A DNA stretch of 64,000 bases from Massilia sp. H-1 (GTDB taxonomy: Bacteria; Pseudomonadota; Gammaproteobacteria; Burkholderiales; Burkholderiaceae_D), in assembly GCA_024703915.1 (NCBI GenBank), contig CP087969.1, positions 4,092,001 through 4,156,000 of the forward strand, read 5' to 3'. The position numbers and the translations under genes are program-made. Positions 50,169-60,663 of the stretch are shown in pieces (the first letter of the stretch is position 1; every line of letters begins with the position of its first letter). Below the pieces are notes generated by a model. The model did not search any database and was not told the origin of the DNA. It saw only the letters and a list, made by a program, of their open reading frames with translations.

Positions 50169-51282
50169 ATGAGTGATCTGGAAGCGGTCGGCGCCCTGGC
50201 GATGGCAGGTTTGGTGGCCAGCGAGATCGAGGGCGATAAAACGCCGCCGACCGCCAGTGCCGCGCCCTGTGCGAAATGCGCCAACTGCCAGGCGCCCTTG
50301 GGCGGCGCGTATTGCCAGTCCTGCGGCCAATCGGCCCACATTCACCATTCGCTGTTGCACCTGGCCGAAGAGGTCGTCCACGGCATCCTGCACTTCGACG
50401 CCAAAGGCTGGCGGACGATCCCCATGCTGGTGGCCTTTCCCGGCCGCCTGACGCGCCGCTACATCGACGGCCAGCGCAAGAACTATGTTTCGCCGCTGGC
50501 GCTGTTCCTGTTCATGGTGTTCCTGACCTTCTTTGCGGCCTCGTTCGGCGGCGGCGAGATTCAGACCCACGACGCCAAGATCGCTTCCCTGACAAAACAG
50601 CTCGCGTCGGCCAAGAGCCGGGTCGAGCGCGATGAGCTGGCGCTCGCCGAGGCCCGCAAGGTCGATGCCGAGGTCGCTGATGCCGAGTCGGAGCTGGCCG
50701 CCTCGCGCAAGCTGCACTATCAAGCCGAGCAGCGCCTGCTGCGCGTCGTGTCGCCCGAAAAAGCGGCCATTCAGGACGGGGTAAGCGTGGGCGAATCCGG
50801 TTGGACCAGCAAGCTTGCCGCCAAGATCGTGGCCAGTCCGCCCAATCCCAATGCCGTTTTTCCGGAGTTGGAAAAAGGCATTCGTCACGCGGCCGCGAAT
50901 CCCGAGCTGGCGCTTTACAAGCTCAAGAACACGACCTACAAGTTCTCGTTTCTGCTGATCCCGATCTCGCTGCCCTTCGTGTGGTTGATGTTCTTCTGGA
51001 AGCGTGGCGTGACCATGTACGACCATGCGGTGTTCGTGCTGTACTCGCTGTGCTTCATGTCCTTGCTGTTTGTCGTGCTGATACCGCTATCGAAAATCGG
51101 CATGGGCTGGCTGATTGGTTTGCTGGTGTTCCTGGCGCCATGCGCATGTGTTCGTGCAGCTACGCGGCACCTACGGACTGGGAAAATGGGGCGCGCTGTG
51201 GCGCACCTGCATGCTGCTATTGGTCGCCAACTTCGTGCTGTGCGTGTTCGTCTTGCTGGTGTTGATGATGAGCGTGCGCTAG
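50169..51282 (+). CDS. DUF3667 family membrane protein with zinc-ribbon-like N-terminus (apparent frameshift)
   Basis: About 370 aa. N-terminal Cys pairs (CAKCANCQAPLGGAYCQSCG) form a zinc-ribbon-like motif, followed by the DUF3667 block LLHLAEEVVHGILHFDAKG and RLTRRYIDGQRKNYVSPLAL. First TM ALFLFMVFLTFFAASFG, a coiled coil (AKIASLTKQLASAKSRVERD onward to about residue 190), then three to four further TMs (FLLIPISLPFVWLMFFW, VLYSLCFMSLLFVVLIPL). A break near 51138 restores the tail RGTYGLGKWGALWRTCMLLL and the stop at 51280-51282. Function unknown. Confidence 0.85.
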
Positions 51283-51388
51283 GGAAAATCCGGGGCAGGA
51301 ATTCCTGTTCGCGCAGCGGGTGGTAAAGTACGAAACGGCGCTGCTGTGCCAGCCACGATCGTGGCGTTTTCTTTGAATAGGATGAGCG

Positions 51389-51964
51389 ATGGGCAAAGGC
51401 AGACTCGAAGCATTCAGCGATGGCGTCATCGCCATCATCATCACCATCATGGTGCTGGAACTCAAAGTCCCGCACGGCGACACCTTCGAGGTGTTGTGGC
51501 CGCTGATGCCGGTGCTGCTCAGCTACGTCCTCAGCTTCATCTACGTGGGCATCTACTGGAACAACCACCATCACCTGCTGCACGCGGTCAGCCATATCAG
51601 CGGCGGCGTGCTGTGGGCCAATCTCCATCTGCTGTTTTGGCTGTCGCTGATTCCGTTTGTGACCGGCTGGATGGGCGAGAACCATTTCGCGACCATGCCG
51701 GTCGCCGCTTACGGCGTCGTGCTGTTCATGTGCGCGGTCGCCTATTCGCTGCTGGTGCGCTGCCTGACCAGCCGCACCGATCAGAACAAGGTACTGGCCG
51801 AAGCGATCGGCGGCGACAAGAAAGGCAATCTGTCGCTGCTGTTTTACCCGGCCGGGGTCGGCCTGGCATTCGTGCATCCCTGGCTCGGCTTTGCCGTCTA
51901 TATCCTGGTGGCGATCATCTGGTTCACACCGGACCGCCGCATCGAGCAACGTCTCGGGAAATAA
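51389..51964 (+). CDS. TMEM175/DUF1211 family potassium channel-like protein
   Basis: Intact 191-aa integral membrane protein. Family motif RLEAFSDGVIAIIITIMVLE (FSDGV pore helix) in TM1, then LLSYVLSFIYVGIYWNNHHH and HISGGVLWANLHLLFWLSLI; six hydrophobic segments in all. Known relatives are tetrameric or dimeric K+ channels; selectivity here is inference. ATG 51389 preceded by ATAGGATGAGCG. Confidence 0.9.
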   Translation: MGKGRLEAFSDGVIAIIITIMVLELKVPHGDTFEVLWPLMPVLLSYVLSFIYVGIYWNNHHHLLHAVSHISGGVLWANLHLLFWLSLIPFVTGWMGENHFATMPVAAYGVVLFMCAVAYSLLVRCLTSRTDQNKVLAEAIGGDKKGNLSLLFYPAGVGLAFVHPWLGFAVYILVAIIWFTPDRRIEQRLGK

Positions 51965-52051
51965 GGCGCGCAGGCACGATCAAGCTGCCCGCGCCCGGCG
52001 ACCGCCATCTGATTCCGGCCAAGCGCTTGCCCTGGCCGATTTTCGCCGCGC

Positions 52052-53658
52052 TTACTGCGCCACCACCACCCGGTTCTTGCCCGTTTTCTTGGCCTCGTAC
52101 ATGGCCTTGTCGGCCCGCTTGACCAACGCGCTCTGTTCTTCATTCGGCTGGCGCAGCGCCACCCCGGCCGAGAAGGTGATGAGCACCTTTTCGTTATCGT
52201 GCAGGAAGAAGTGCTTGGTCAGTTCGCTGCAGGCGCGTCATGGTTTGCGAGGCCGCGTCGACCGTGGTCTCGGGCAGCAGGATCAGGAATTCTTCGCCGC
52301 CATAGCGGGCGATCACATCGATCGAACGCAGCGTGCCCTTGACGATCTTGACCAGGTGCTTGAGTGCGCCGTCAGCCAAGCCTGGTGGCCGTAGGTATCG
52401 TTGAGGCGCTTGAAGTCGTCCAGGTCGAGCAGGGCGATGCACAGCGGCGTGCCGCGCCGGTCCGAGCGCGCGGTTTCGCGTTCGAACACGTCGTCCAGCC
52501 CGCGCCGGTTCAGGCTGCCCGTCAGCTGGTCTTCGCGCACCAGTTCGCTCATGTGCTGCAGCTTCGCTTCCAGCGCGTGGATGCGCTGTTCGGCTTCCAT
52601 CACTTCCTGGCGCGCCAGCACCATGCGGTCGCGCGATTGCAAGGCTTCGGTCTGGATCGAGCGCGTCTCGCGCAGCAGCTCATCCATGATGCTATTGAGT
52701 TCGGTAATGCCGGTGGCGTGGCTGATCCGTTCGGACAGGCCGCCGATCTTCTCGTGGTAGTCGCCGGTCGAGGTGGCCACCGTGCCGAGGCGGTCGATGA
52801 AGGTCATCATCATGTTCTTGACCGTCACTTTCACGTCCGACAGGCTGTGCTTGAGCTGGCCCTGCTTGTAGATGACTTCCTTCCAGGCTGCGCGTGGCGT
52901 CTTCCAGCGCGCGGATCGATCGGGCCGGAAATGAGTTCTTGCACGACGTCGATCTGTCCGCGCAGCCAGCTGTCTTCGTCCAGCAGTTCGCTCACGTTGT
53001 TGAGCAGCAGCTTAAACAGGCGCATCAGCAGTTCCTGCTGCTCGGCCAGGTCGCCGGTCTTGATTTCGATCCGGTAGCACAGCTGCTTGAGGCGCGCCGA
53101 CACCTCGGCCAGCGAGGCCTCGTCCTGGCGCACGCGCAATTCAGGAGCCGAGCGCTTCGGCTTCGGCCACCAGCTCAGGGTGAACCTTCGAGCAGGGATG
53201 CGACCGCAAAGTTCAGGCTGCGCGCCAGCATTTCAGCGCAGCTGCTTCGTATCAGGCGCTTCAGTAGCAAGCACGGCCAGTTCGATGGTGCTCGGTTTGC
53301 GGATGTGCTTTTCGAGCAACTGGCTCAGGTTGCGCGCATAGCCTTCCCAGTCGCGGGCCTTGGCGGCGCGCTGGAAGCGGTGTCCGAACTCGGCCAGTTC
53401 GCCTGGCTGCTCGGTCAGGCGGGTGGCGAAATCGGCCAGCAGCACGGCGGCGCCGTCGTCCACTTCCGCCGGTTCCGGCGCTGGCGCTGGCGCGGCAACG
53501 ACCGGCGCGGCTTCCTCGATCCCGGCGATTTCGTTATAGATGATCGTGTAGTTTTGCGGCGTCGGGGCAATGCGGCGGATGGCAAGCCGTTTGAACGCTT
53601 CGCGTGCGATGTCGGCCGGGTTTTCCGGCGACGCGCCTGGCGGTGGGGTGGTAGACAT
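52052..53658 (-). CDS. GGDEF diguanylate cyclase with long helical N-terminal region (apparent frameshifts)
   Basis: Makes c-di-GMP from two GTP. C-terminal GGDEF domain: REDQLTGSLNRRGLDDVFER, LLDLDDFKRLNDTYGHQA and the active site YGGEEFLILLPE near 52290. The A site is GGEEF, catalytically competent. The N-terminal 330 residues are mostly helical/coiled (MSTTPPPGASPENPADIARE, RLAIRRIAPTPQNYTIIYNE, SHATGITELNSIMDELLRET) with no membrane segment or known sensor. Breaks near 53233, 53175, 52895, 52373 (GCCAAGCC) and 52237. About 535 aa. Confidence 0.88.
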
Positions 53659-53786
53659 GACGGGCGATTACCTTGGTCGAATTACGCGTTTCTGTAATGA
53701 TATGCGATCGGCCAGTCTACCATTCATTGAATAAAAGCATCAGAAAACTATTACCTTTAAGCATTAACTACCAGGCATGCCGGGGC

Positions 53787-54438
53787 CTATTCGATCAGCT
53801 GGTTCTTGATCGCGTAATGGGTCAGTTCGGCACTGTTTTTCAGTTTCATCTTGACCAGCAGGCGCGAGCGGTACTCGCTGATGGTCTTGACCGAGAGCGA
53901 CAATTCCTCGGCGATCGCGCTCACGGTCTTGCCCGAGGCGATCATCGTCAGAGTCTGGTATTCGCGGTCGGAGAGGGTGTCGTGCAGCGGCGTTTCGTGG
54001 TCTTCGCCAAGGGCGCTGGCCAGTTCCTGGGCCAGCGCGGCGCTCACGTATTTTTGGCCGGTGGCGACCTGGCGGATGGCCGTGACGAGTTCGCGCGGCG
54101 CGCTTTGCTTGGTCAGGTAGTAAGCCGCGCCCGCCTTGAGCGAGCGGATCGCGTACTGGTCCTCGCGGTGCATGGACAGCATCAGGACGGCGATTTCGGG
54201 GGTTTTCTTTCTTGACTTGCTTGAGCACGTCGATGCCGCTGCAGGTCGGGCATGGAAATATCGAGCAGCATCACATGGCACTTGGCCTTGCGAAACAGCT
54301 TGATCGCGTCGACGCCGTTCTCGGCCTCATCGCGATGACGATGATGTCGGGCGACTCGGCCAGAATCTGCTTGAGACCTTCGCGCACGATCGCATGGTCG
54401 TCGGCGATAAATACGCGGATGGTGGCTTTTTCGCTCAT
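53787..54438 (-). CDS. NarL/FixJ-type response regulator (apparent frameshifts)
   Basis: Two-domain regulator. Receiver domain: IRVFIADDHAIVREGLKQIL (acidic pair), phospho-acceptor Asp in VMLLDISMPD, and Lys in YYLTKQSAPRELV. The LuxR-type HTH: TLSDREYQTLTMIASGKTVS and LSLSVKTISEYRSRLLVKMK. Breaks near 54328, 54239 and 54208. The ATG overlaps the stop of the kinase gene upstream (ATGA at 54435-54438), so they are a coupled pair. Ends AIKNQLIE. About 216 aa. Confidence 0.92.
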
Positions 54439-55597
54439 TGTTGCTTCTTACTGGTTTCGGGTACTGCTGCCATTATCGTCTGTCTTGGCGAAGTCAGCTT
54501 AATTTTGATGGTCACCAGCGTGCCGCCGTCGGGCGCGTGCGACAGGGCCATGGTGCCGCCCAGCGCGCGCCCCGCTCGTTCATGCCGCGCAAGCCGAACG
54601 AGCCGGGCTTGGTGCGGTCGGTCTGCGCGACCCCGACCCCGTTGTCGGCAATCGTCAGCGTCACGTGCTGGCGCGAACGCAGCAGGCGCACCGTCACCTT
54701 GCTGGCCCTGGCATGCTTGGCGATATTGGTCAGCGCTTCCTGGAAGATACGGAACAGCGCAGTCGCATGGTCCAGGCTGAGGTCGATCTCCTTTTCATTC
54801 GAACTGAAGGCGCAGGATATGCCGTTCTGCCTTTCGAATTCGCGGCTCTGCCATTCGAGGGCGGCGACCAGGCCGAAGTCGAGCATCGACGGGCGCAGGT
54901 CGAGCGAGATGCGGTGGATCGATTCGATCGTGCGGTCGACCAGGGCGTCGACATAGTCGGCCCCGCTCGCGCAGTTGCTGGTCGTCGGGCAGGCGCTGGG
55001 TCAGCATCATCAGCGCCATCTTGATGGCGGTCAGGTTGCCGCCCAGGTCGTCGTGGATCTCGCGCGGATGCGGGTGCGCTCCTGTTCCTTGACTTGCTCG
55101 ATGTGGGCCGTCAGTTCGGCCAGGCGGGCGCGCGAGCGCGTCACTTCGAGCTGTTCCAGCTTGCTCGCCGTGATGTTGGTCATGATGCCCTGCCAGTGCA
55201 CGCTGCCGGCCGGTTCCGGGCAGCGCGGGGGGTCGAGCGCAGGTTGATCCATTTCTGGTCGTTGTATTCGTCGATCCAGATCCGGCCTTCCCAGTTCCAG
55301 CCGGTCAGCGCCGCGGCCGAGGCGCGCATCGAATCGAGGTAACCCTTGCGGTCGTCCGGCATGATCAGTTCGAGGAAGCGGTGCGGATGGTGCTGCAGTT
55401 CGCGTGCTTAAGCAGACCCAGCAGGGCGGGGCAGCCTTCGCTCAGATAGGGGAAATCGACGCTGCCGTCCGCGTACAGAATGAACTCGTACACGAGGCCG
55501 GGCGTATGTGCTGACGATGGCCTGGGTGAGGTCGGCGTGGGAAGGGGGCGCAGGTCGCATCGGCAGATGTCGGCGGGGGAATGATGCTTTGAATCAT
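54435..55597 (-). CDS. PAS sensor histidine kinase, HisKA_3 type (apparent frameshifts)
   Basis: Partner kinase of the NarL-type regulator. N-terminal PAS region with YEFILYADGSVDFPYLSEGC and MPDDRKGYLDSMRASAAALT, GWNWEGRIWIDEYNDQKWIN (PAS/PAC). DHp with EQLEVTRSRARLAELTAHIE and the phospho-His block near 55065 damaged by a shift. HATPase: ALFRIFQEALTNIAKHARAS and LTIADNGVGVAQTD, GSFGLRGMNERA. No membrane helix, so probably cytosolic. Breaks near 55505, 55407 (GCTTAAGC), 55225, 55063, 54968 and 54570. About 387 aa. Confidence 0.88.
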
Positions 55598-55643
55598 ACG
55601 GGAAAAACCTGCCGATCGGCAGCCCTGTTGGTACACTGGTGCC

Positions 55644-56346
55644 ATGAAAAAACTGCTGCTGTTCGCATTGCTGTCGGCGCTGGCGTCGACCGGCCACGCC
55701 GCCGACCCGCCAGCCTCTCGTCGTGACGGTCGATCCTGCCAGGGAAAACCTGCGCCTGTTCCTCAATGACGAGGCGGGCCTGCCATTCAAGGGTTTCAGA
55801 ACGACTGGCGTCCTGGCTGGACGGACGGGGCCAGCGTCTCGATCTGGCTTTCAACGCTTAAGGCATGTACCACGCCGACTTCAGTCCGGTCGGCCTGCTG
55901 GTGCAGGACGGCAAACAGGTGGCGCCTCTGAATCTGGCCGAGGGGAAAGGCAATTTCTTTCTCAAGCCGAATGGCGTCTTCATGCTGGACAAGAACGGGG
56001 CGCAGGTCGTCGAGGCGTCCGCCTACGCGGCGCGGGCCCAGGATGTGCGGCTCGCTACCCAGTCCGGGCCGATGCTGGTCATTAACGGGATGATCCATCC
56101 TGCCTTCAGTCCGGATTCGATTTCTCGCTTCGTGCGTAACGGCGTCTGCGTGGTCGATGGCAAGGTCATCTTCGTGATCAGCAATTACCCCGTCAACTTC
56201 TATGCGCTGGCCGCCTACATGCGGGATGGCATGCATTGCCGCAACGCCCTGTACTTCGACGGTTCGGTATCGAGCATGTATGCGCGCTGGGGGGCTGGCA
56301 CGACGCCGGTGCGCCGCTGGGCCCGATCATCGCGGTCGTGAAGTGA
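55644..56346 (+). CDS. Phosphodiester glycosidase (NAGPA/DUF2233) family secreted protein (apparent frameshifts)
   Basis: Signal peptide MKKLLLFALLSALASTGHAA. The NAGPA-type fold is indicated by LAFNAGMYHADFSPVGLLVQ (after repair near 55858), LAEGKGNFFLKPNGVFML, SGPMLVINGMIHPAF, VDGKVIFVISNYPVNFYALA and CRNALYFDGSVSSMYA. Breaks near 55712, 55798, 55858 (CGCTTAAGGC) and 56292; ends GAPLGPIIAVVK. About 230 aa. Divergent from the histidine kinase with 46 bases between starts. Substrate unknown. Confidence 0.85.
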
Positions 56347-56420
56347 TACGGCTGGCGGGCGTTTAAGGCCGCAACGGTATCGCCTGGACAGGACGGCCGT
56401 GCGCCGTTACAATGAAGGCC

Positions 56421-56987
56421 ATGAATAAAGCATTTGTCAAAGAGTCGGACCACGATGACGACGAGGAAGCAGCCGCCCTCGCGCAGGCGATTCCGGCCGG
56501 GTCCAAGAATTACATCACCCCAGGCTTAGCTACCAGCGCATCAAGGATGAGCTGCTGCACCTGATCGACGTCGAACGTCCCGAGATCGTCAAGGTCGTGC
56601 ACTGGGCCGCCTCGAACGGCGACCGCTCGGAAAACGGCGACTATATCTATGGCAAGCGGCGCCTGCGCCAGATCGACAGGGCGCATCCGCTTCCTCACCA
56701 AGCGCATGGACTCGGCCGCCGTGGTCGACCCGACCATGCATTTTGGAAATGACCAGATTTTCTTCGGAGCCACCGTCTCGTATTCCAACGCCATGCATGA
56801 GGAACACGCGGTGACCATCGTCGGCATCGACGAACTCGATCCGCTCAAGGGCAAGATCAGCTGGGTGTCGCCGGTGGCGCGCGCTGACCAAGGCGCGAGG
56901 GGCGATGTCGTCACCCTGCAGACGCCGCTCGGGCCCGAAGAACTCGAGGTGCTGAGCGTGAGTTATCCGCCGCCCGCCAAGGACTAG
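56421..56987 (+). CDS. greB: Transcription elongation factor GreB (apparent frameshifts)
   Basis: Cleavage factor that rescues backtracked RNA polymerase. N-terminal coiled coil: YQRIKDELLHLIDVERPEIV, VVHWAASNGDRSENGDYIYG (conserved acidic tip D-SEN-DY), KRRLRQIDRR. C-terminal FKBP-like part: FGATVSYSNAMHEEHAVTIV, GIDELDPLKGKISWVSPVAR and EELEVLSVSYP. Breaks near 56525 (GGCTTAGC), 56688 and 56893. About 187 aa; the acidic N-terminal extension (ESDHDDDEEAAALAQ) is common in betaproteobacterial GreB. Confidence 0.92.
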
Positions 56988-57011
56988 TTTCCAATAAATA
57001 GCGAGTTGTCG

Positions 57012-58339
57012 ATGTCGATTGCCCATAGCAGCCTGAATCACTTCCTGCGCATTCCCCTGGCGGCCGAAGTCCATTCCCGGCCATCGCTGCGCCTGAACGG
57101 CGCGGAAACCCTGACCCACCTGGCGGTCTACACGCGCCGACATGGGCGCCCAGGGCGCGCACGCCCCGTTCCAGCACGAACTGCTGACCGCGCTGTGCCA
57201 GCACTTCGGGGTGGCCGGGCCTCACCTGGACGCCAAGTATTTTTTCCACGACTTCGGCGCCTTCCGCCTGCAATGGGAAGCGCATACCGAGTTTTCGACC
57301 TATACCTTCGCCGAGCAGCGCTGCTGCGCGCCGCCATTGGCGCACGCCTTCGACCAGGTGGCGCTGCGCCACGTGCCCGAAAAATGGCTGCACGGCCTGA
57401 ACGGCACCGTCATGGCTGCCACCCACGTGGTGCTGCTGGAAAGCGAGGCCTAAGCCTGGCCGACATGCGCCAGCTGTTCGGCGCCAATCTGCTGGTGGGC
57501 ACCGACAGCCAGAGCCTGGCGCGTGTGGACCGACTTTGCGATCGCGCCCGACGGCTTCGGACGGGTGGTGGTGCAAGACCTCGGCATGCAATACCAGCAG
57601 GCGGGCTTAGCTGGTGCAGCGGGTGCTGGAAATCGAAACCTACCGCATGATGGCGCTGCTGGGCTTGCCGCACGCGCAGCAGGCCGCGCCCGTGCTCAAC
57701 GCGATCGAAACCGAGCTGGCGCGCCTGTCGCTGGGCATGAACGACACGCGCGCGGCCGGCATGCCGGACGGCCCGGACGACGAGAGCGAGCTGCTGCAGG
57801 AAATCACCTCGCTGGCCGCGCGCATGGAAAAGCTGGCGCTGGAAAACAGTTACCGCTTCGCCGCCTCCAAGGCTTATTACGCGCTGGTGCAAGCCCGCAT
57901 CGATGAGTTGCGCGAAACGCGCATTCCGGGCGTGCCGACCATCCGCGAATTCATGGACCGGCGCCTGGCCCCGGCCATGAACACTTGCGAATCGATGGTG
58001 CGGCGCCAGCACGCGCTGGCCGAACGGATCGGGCGCACCAACGACTTGCTGCGCACGCGGGTTGGCATCGTGCAGGAGCAGCAGAACCGGCGCATCCTCG
58101 AATCGCTCAACACGCGCGGCCCAGCAGCTGCGCCTGCAGCAGGCGGTGGAAGGCTTGTCGGTGGTGGCGATTTCCTACTACTCGATCGGGCTGGTCAGCT
58201 ATGCTTAAGCAAGGCCCTCAAGGCCGCCGGGGTGCCCGTCAATCCCGATGTGCTGACCGGGGTCATGATCCCGGTGCTGGTGGCGGCGGTCTGGCTCGGC
58301 CTGCGCCGCATGCACCACCAGGTGGGGGCCAAGACTTAG
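57012..58339 (+). CDS. DUF3422 family protein (apparent frameshifts)
   Basis: About 440 aa. Start HFLRIPLAAEVHSRPSLRLN, followed by LDAKYFFHDFGAFRLQWEAH, TEFSTYTFAEQ and DMRQLFGANLLVGT. Central helical part RVLEIETYRMMALLGLPHAQ, then a coiled coil and SYRFAASKAYYALVQARIDE. Two C-terminal membrane helices (VVAISYYSIGLVSYAGKAL and GVMIPVLVAAVWLGLRRM). Breaks near 57140, 57452 (CCTAAGCC), 57507, 57607 (GCTTAGC), 58122 and 58204 (GCTTAAGC). Function not established. Confidence 0.88.
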
Positions 58340-58432
58340 GGAAAGCAGCGTCAGGCCGATTTTCTTGAAACCGGCGCCGCCCTGGCGCCGTATATATCAG
58401 GACTGTCACCTGCGCTTTCACCCGAGTCCGCC

Positions 58433-60446
58433 ATGCCCCGTTTTCCGCTTGTTTTGCTTTGCCTGTTACCCGTGCAGGCCGCCGCCGAGGAGACGGCCGC
58501 CGTTGCGACCGTCGTCGTGCACGCGTCGCGCACCAGCGGGCTGGGCCAGGCCGATTCGGCCAGCGCCGGGGTGGTGACCGGGCAGCAGCTGGCCGCGCGC
58601 GCCGTCTACCGTCCGGCCGAACTGCTGGAAACGGCGCCCGGCCTGATCGTCAGCCAGCACAGCGGCGAGGGCAAGGCCAACCAGTTCTATCTGCGCGGCT
58701 TCAACCTGGACCACGGCACCGACTTGCGCACCACGGTGGACGGCATGCTGGTCAACCAGCGCAGCCACGCGCACGGGCAGGGCTGGACCGATCTGAACTT
58801 CCTGATCCCGGAACTGGCCGAACGCATGGATTTCCGCAAAGGGCCGTACAGCGCTGAGCACGGCGACTTCGGCGCCATGCGCAGTGGTCGACCTGCGCTA
58901 TGCCGACGAGCTGGAGGACGGCATCGCCAGCGTCAGCGTGGGGCAGAACGGCTACCGGCGCGCGTGCTGGCCGATTCGCCGCACGCCTACCAGGGCCACC
59001 TGCTGTACGCGCTCGAAGGCTTTCACAACGATGGGCCGTTCACCCGGGGCGACGATTTCCGCAAGTTCAACGGCGTGCTGCGCTACAGCCGCGGCACGGC
59101 GGCCGACGGCCTGAGCCTGACCGCGATGGCTTACCGCGCGCCTGGAATGCCACCGACCAGATTCCCCTGCGCGCCGTGCGCGACGGCCGCCTGGGCCGCT
59201 TCGACCAGGTCGACGCCAGCGACGGCGGCGCGGCGCACCGCTACAGCCTGTCGGGCAGCTGGCGCGCCAGCACGGACGCGGGCGCGTCGGCGCTCACAGC
59301 CTCGCTGGTCGCCAGCCTACTCGACCTGTATTCGAACTTCACCTATTTCCTGGACGATCCCGTCAACGGCGACCAGTTCAGCCAGCCGGACCGGCGCGTC
59401 ACGGCGGCGCTGAACGGGGAACACCGCTGGGGCCAGCAGCGGATCGGCTTTCAGTTCCAGAACGATAATATTTACAACGGCTTGTACCGCACGGTGGCGC
59501 GCTTGGCGCCTGGCCACCACGCGCGCAGACCACATCGTCGAAACCAGCGCGGCCCTGTTCTACGAGGTCGGAACGCGCTGGAGCGCGCAGCTGCGCTCGG
59601 TGGCGGGCGTGCGCGCCGATGGCTATCGCTTCCAGGTCGCCAGCGATCTGGCGGCCAATTCAGGGCGGCGCACGGCGCAGCTGATCAGCCCGTCGCTGAG
59701 CCTGGTCTTCGGGCCGTGGAACAAGACCGAGCTGTATCTGAACGCGGGGCGCGGCTTTCACAGCAACGATGCGCGCGGCACCACACAGCGCATCGACCCG
59801 GCCAGCGGGGCGCCAGCCGCGCCGGTCACGCCGCTGGCGCGCGCCACCGGCGTCGAGCTCGGCGTGCGCAGCGAGGCGGTGGCGGGCTGGCAGAGCGCGC
59901 TGTCGCTGTACCGCCTCGACGTCGCTTCCGAGCTCGTGTTCGTGGGCGACGCCGGGACCACCGAGGCAGGGGGCGGCCCAGCGGCTGCACCGGCATCGAG
60001 CTGTCCAGCTACTACAAGCCGAACCATGCGGCTGACGCTGGACGCCGACCTGGCCTTTGCGCGCGCTTTCGCGATGCCGATGCGTCCGGCCGGCTGCATC
60101 CCCGGCGCGGTCGAAGGCGTGGCCTCGCTGGCGCTTGCGCTCGACCATATCGGGCCCTGGTTCGGGGCGCTCCAATGGCGCTATTTCGGCCCGCGACCGC
60201 TGATCGAAGACAATGCGGTGCGCTCAGGCGCCACCTCGACCATCAATGGCCTAAGCTCGGTTACCGGATCAATGGCCGCAGCAAGATCATGCTGGAAGGG
60301 TACAACCTGGCCAACCGGCGCGCCTCGGCCGTCGACTATCTGTACCGCTCGCGCCTGGTAAGCGAGGCGGCTTAAGCAGCGAGGATGTGCATTTCCACCC
60401 GGTCGAATCGCGTTCGTTCCGGGTCACGCTGGTGTCGGCATTCTGA
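58433..60446 (+). CDS. TonB-dependent outer-membrane receptor (apparent frameshifts)
   Basis: About 670 aa. Signal peptide FPLVLLCLLPVQAAAEE, plug domain ARAVYRPAELLETAPGLIVS, NQFYLRGFNLDHGTDLRTTV and FRKGPYSAEHGDFG. Beta-barrel strands such as DLYSNFTYFLDDPVNGDQFS and LSLVFGPWNKTELYLNAGRG, and near the C-terminus GPWFGALQWRYFGPRPLIED, MLEGYNLANRRASAVDYLY and terminal Phe in VTLVSAF. Breaks near 58885, 58967, 59142, 59505, 59973, 60085, 60250 and 60371 (GCTTAAGC). Ligand unknown; no neighbouring transporter genes. Confidence 0.9.
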
Positions 60447-60663
60447 TGCGCGCAATCGTGCGCGCCAACATGACTGCTAAACTAAGGGCAACTATTATCC
60501 CGGGGGGCGCTTGCCGCCCTGCACGCGCAAGTTACAACGCCCGGGGCCAATTCGGTCAATTTCGTTTGACAGCAAAAACCGGGTTGGCGATACTCTTTCA
60601 ATCTGATTAATTTCTGTGTTGCAATACCCGTCCGCATTTCCGATTGCCGACCGCTAAGGATCC

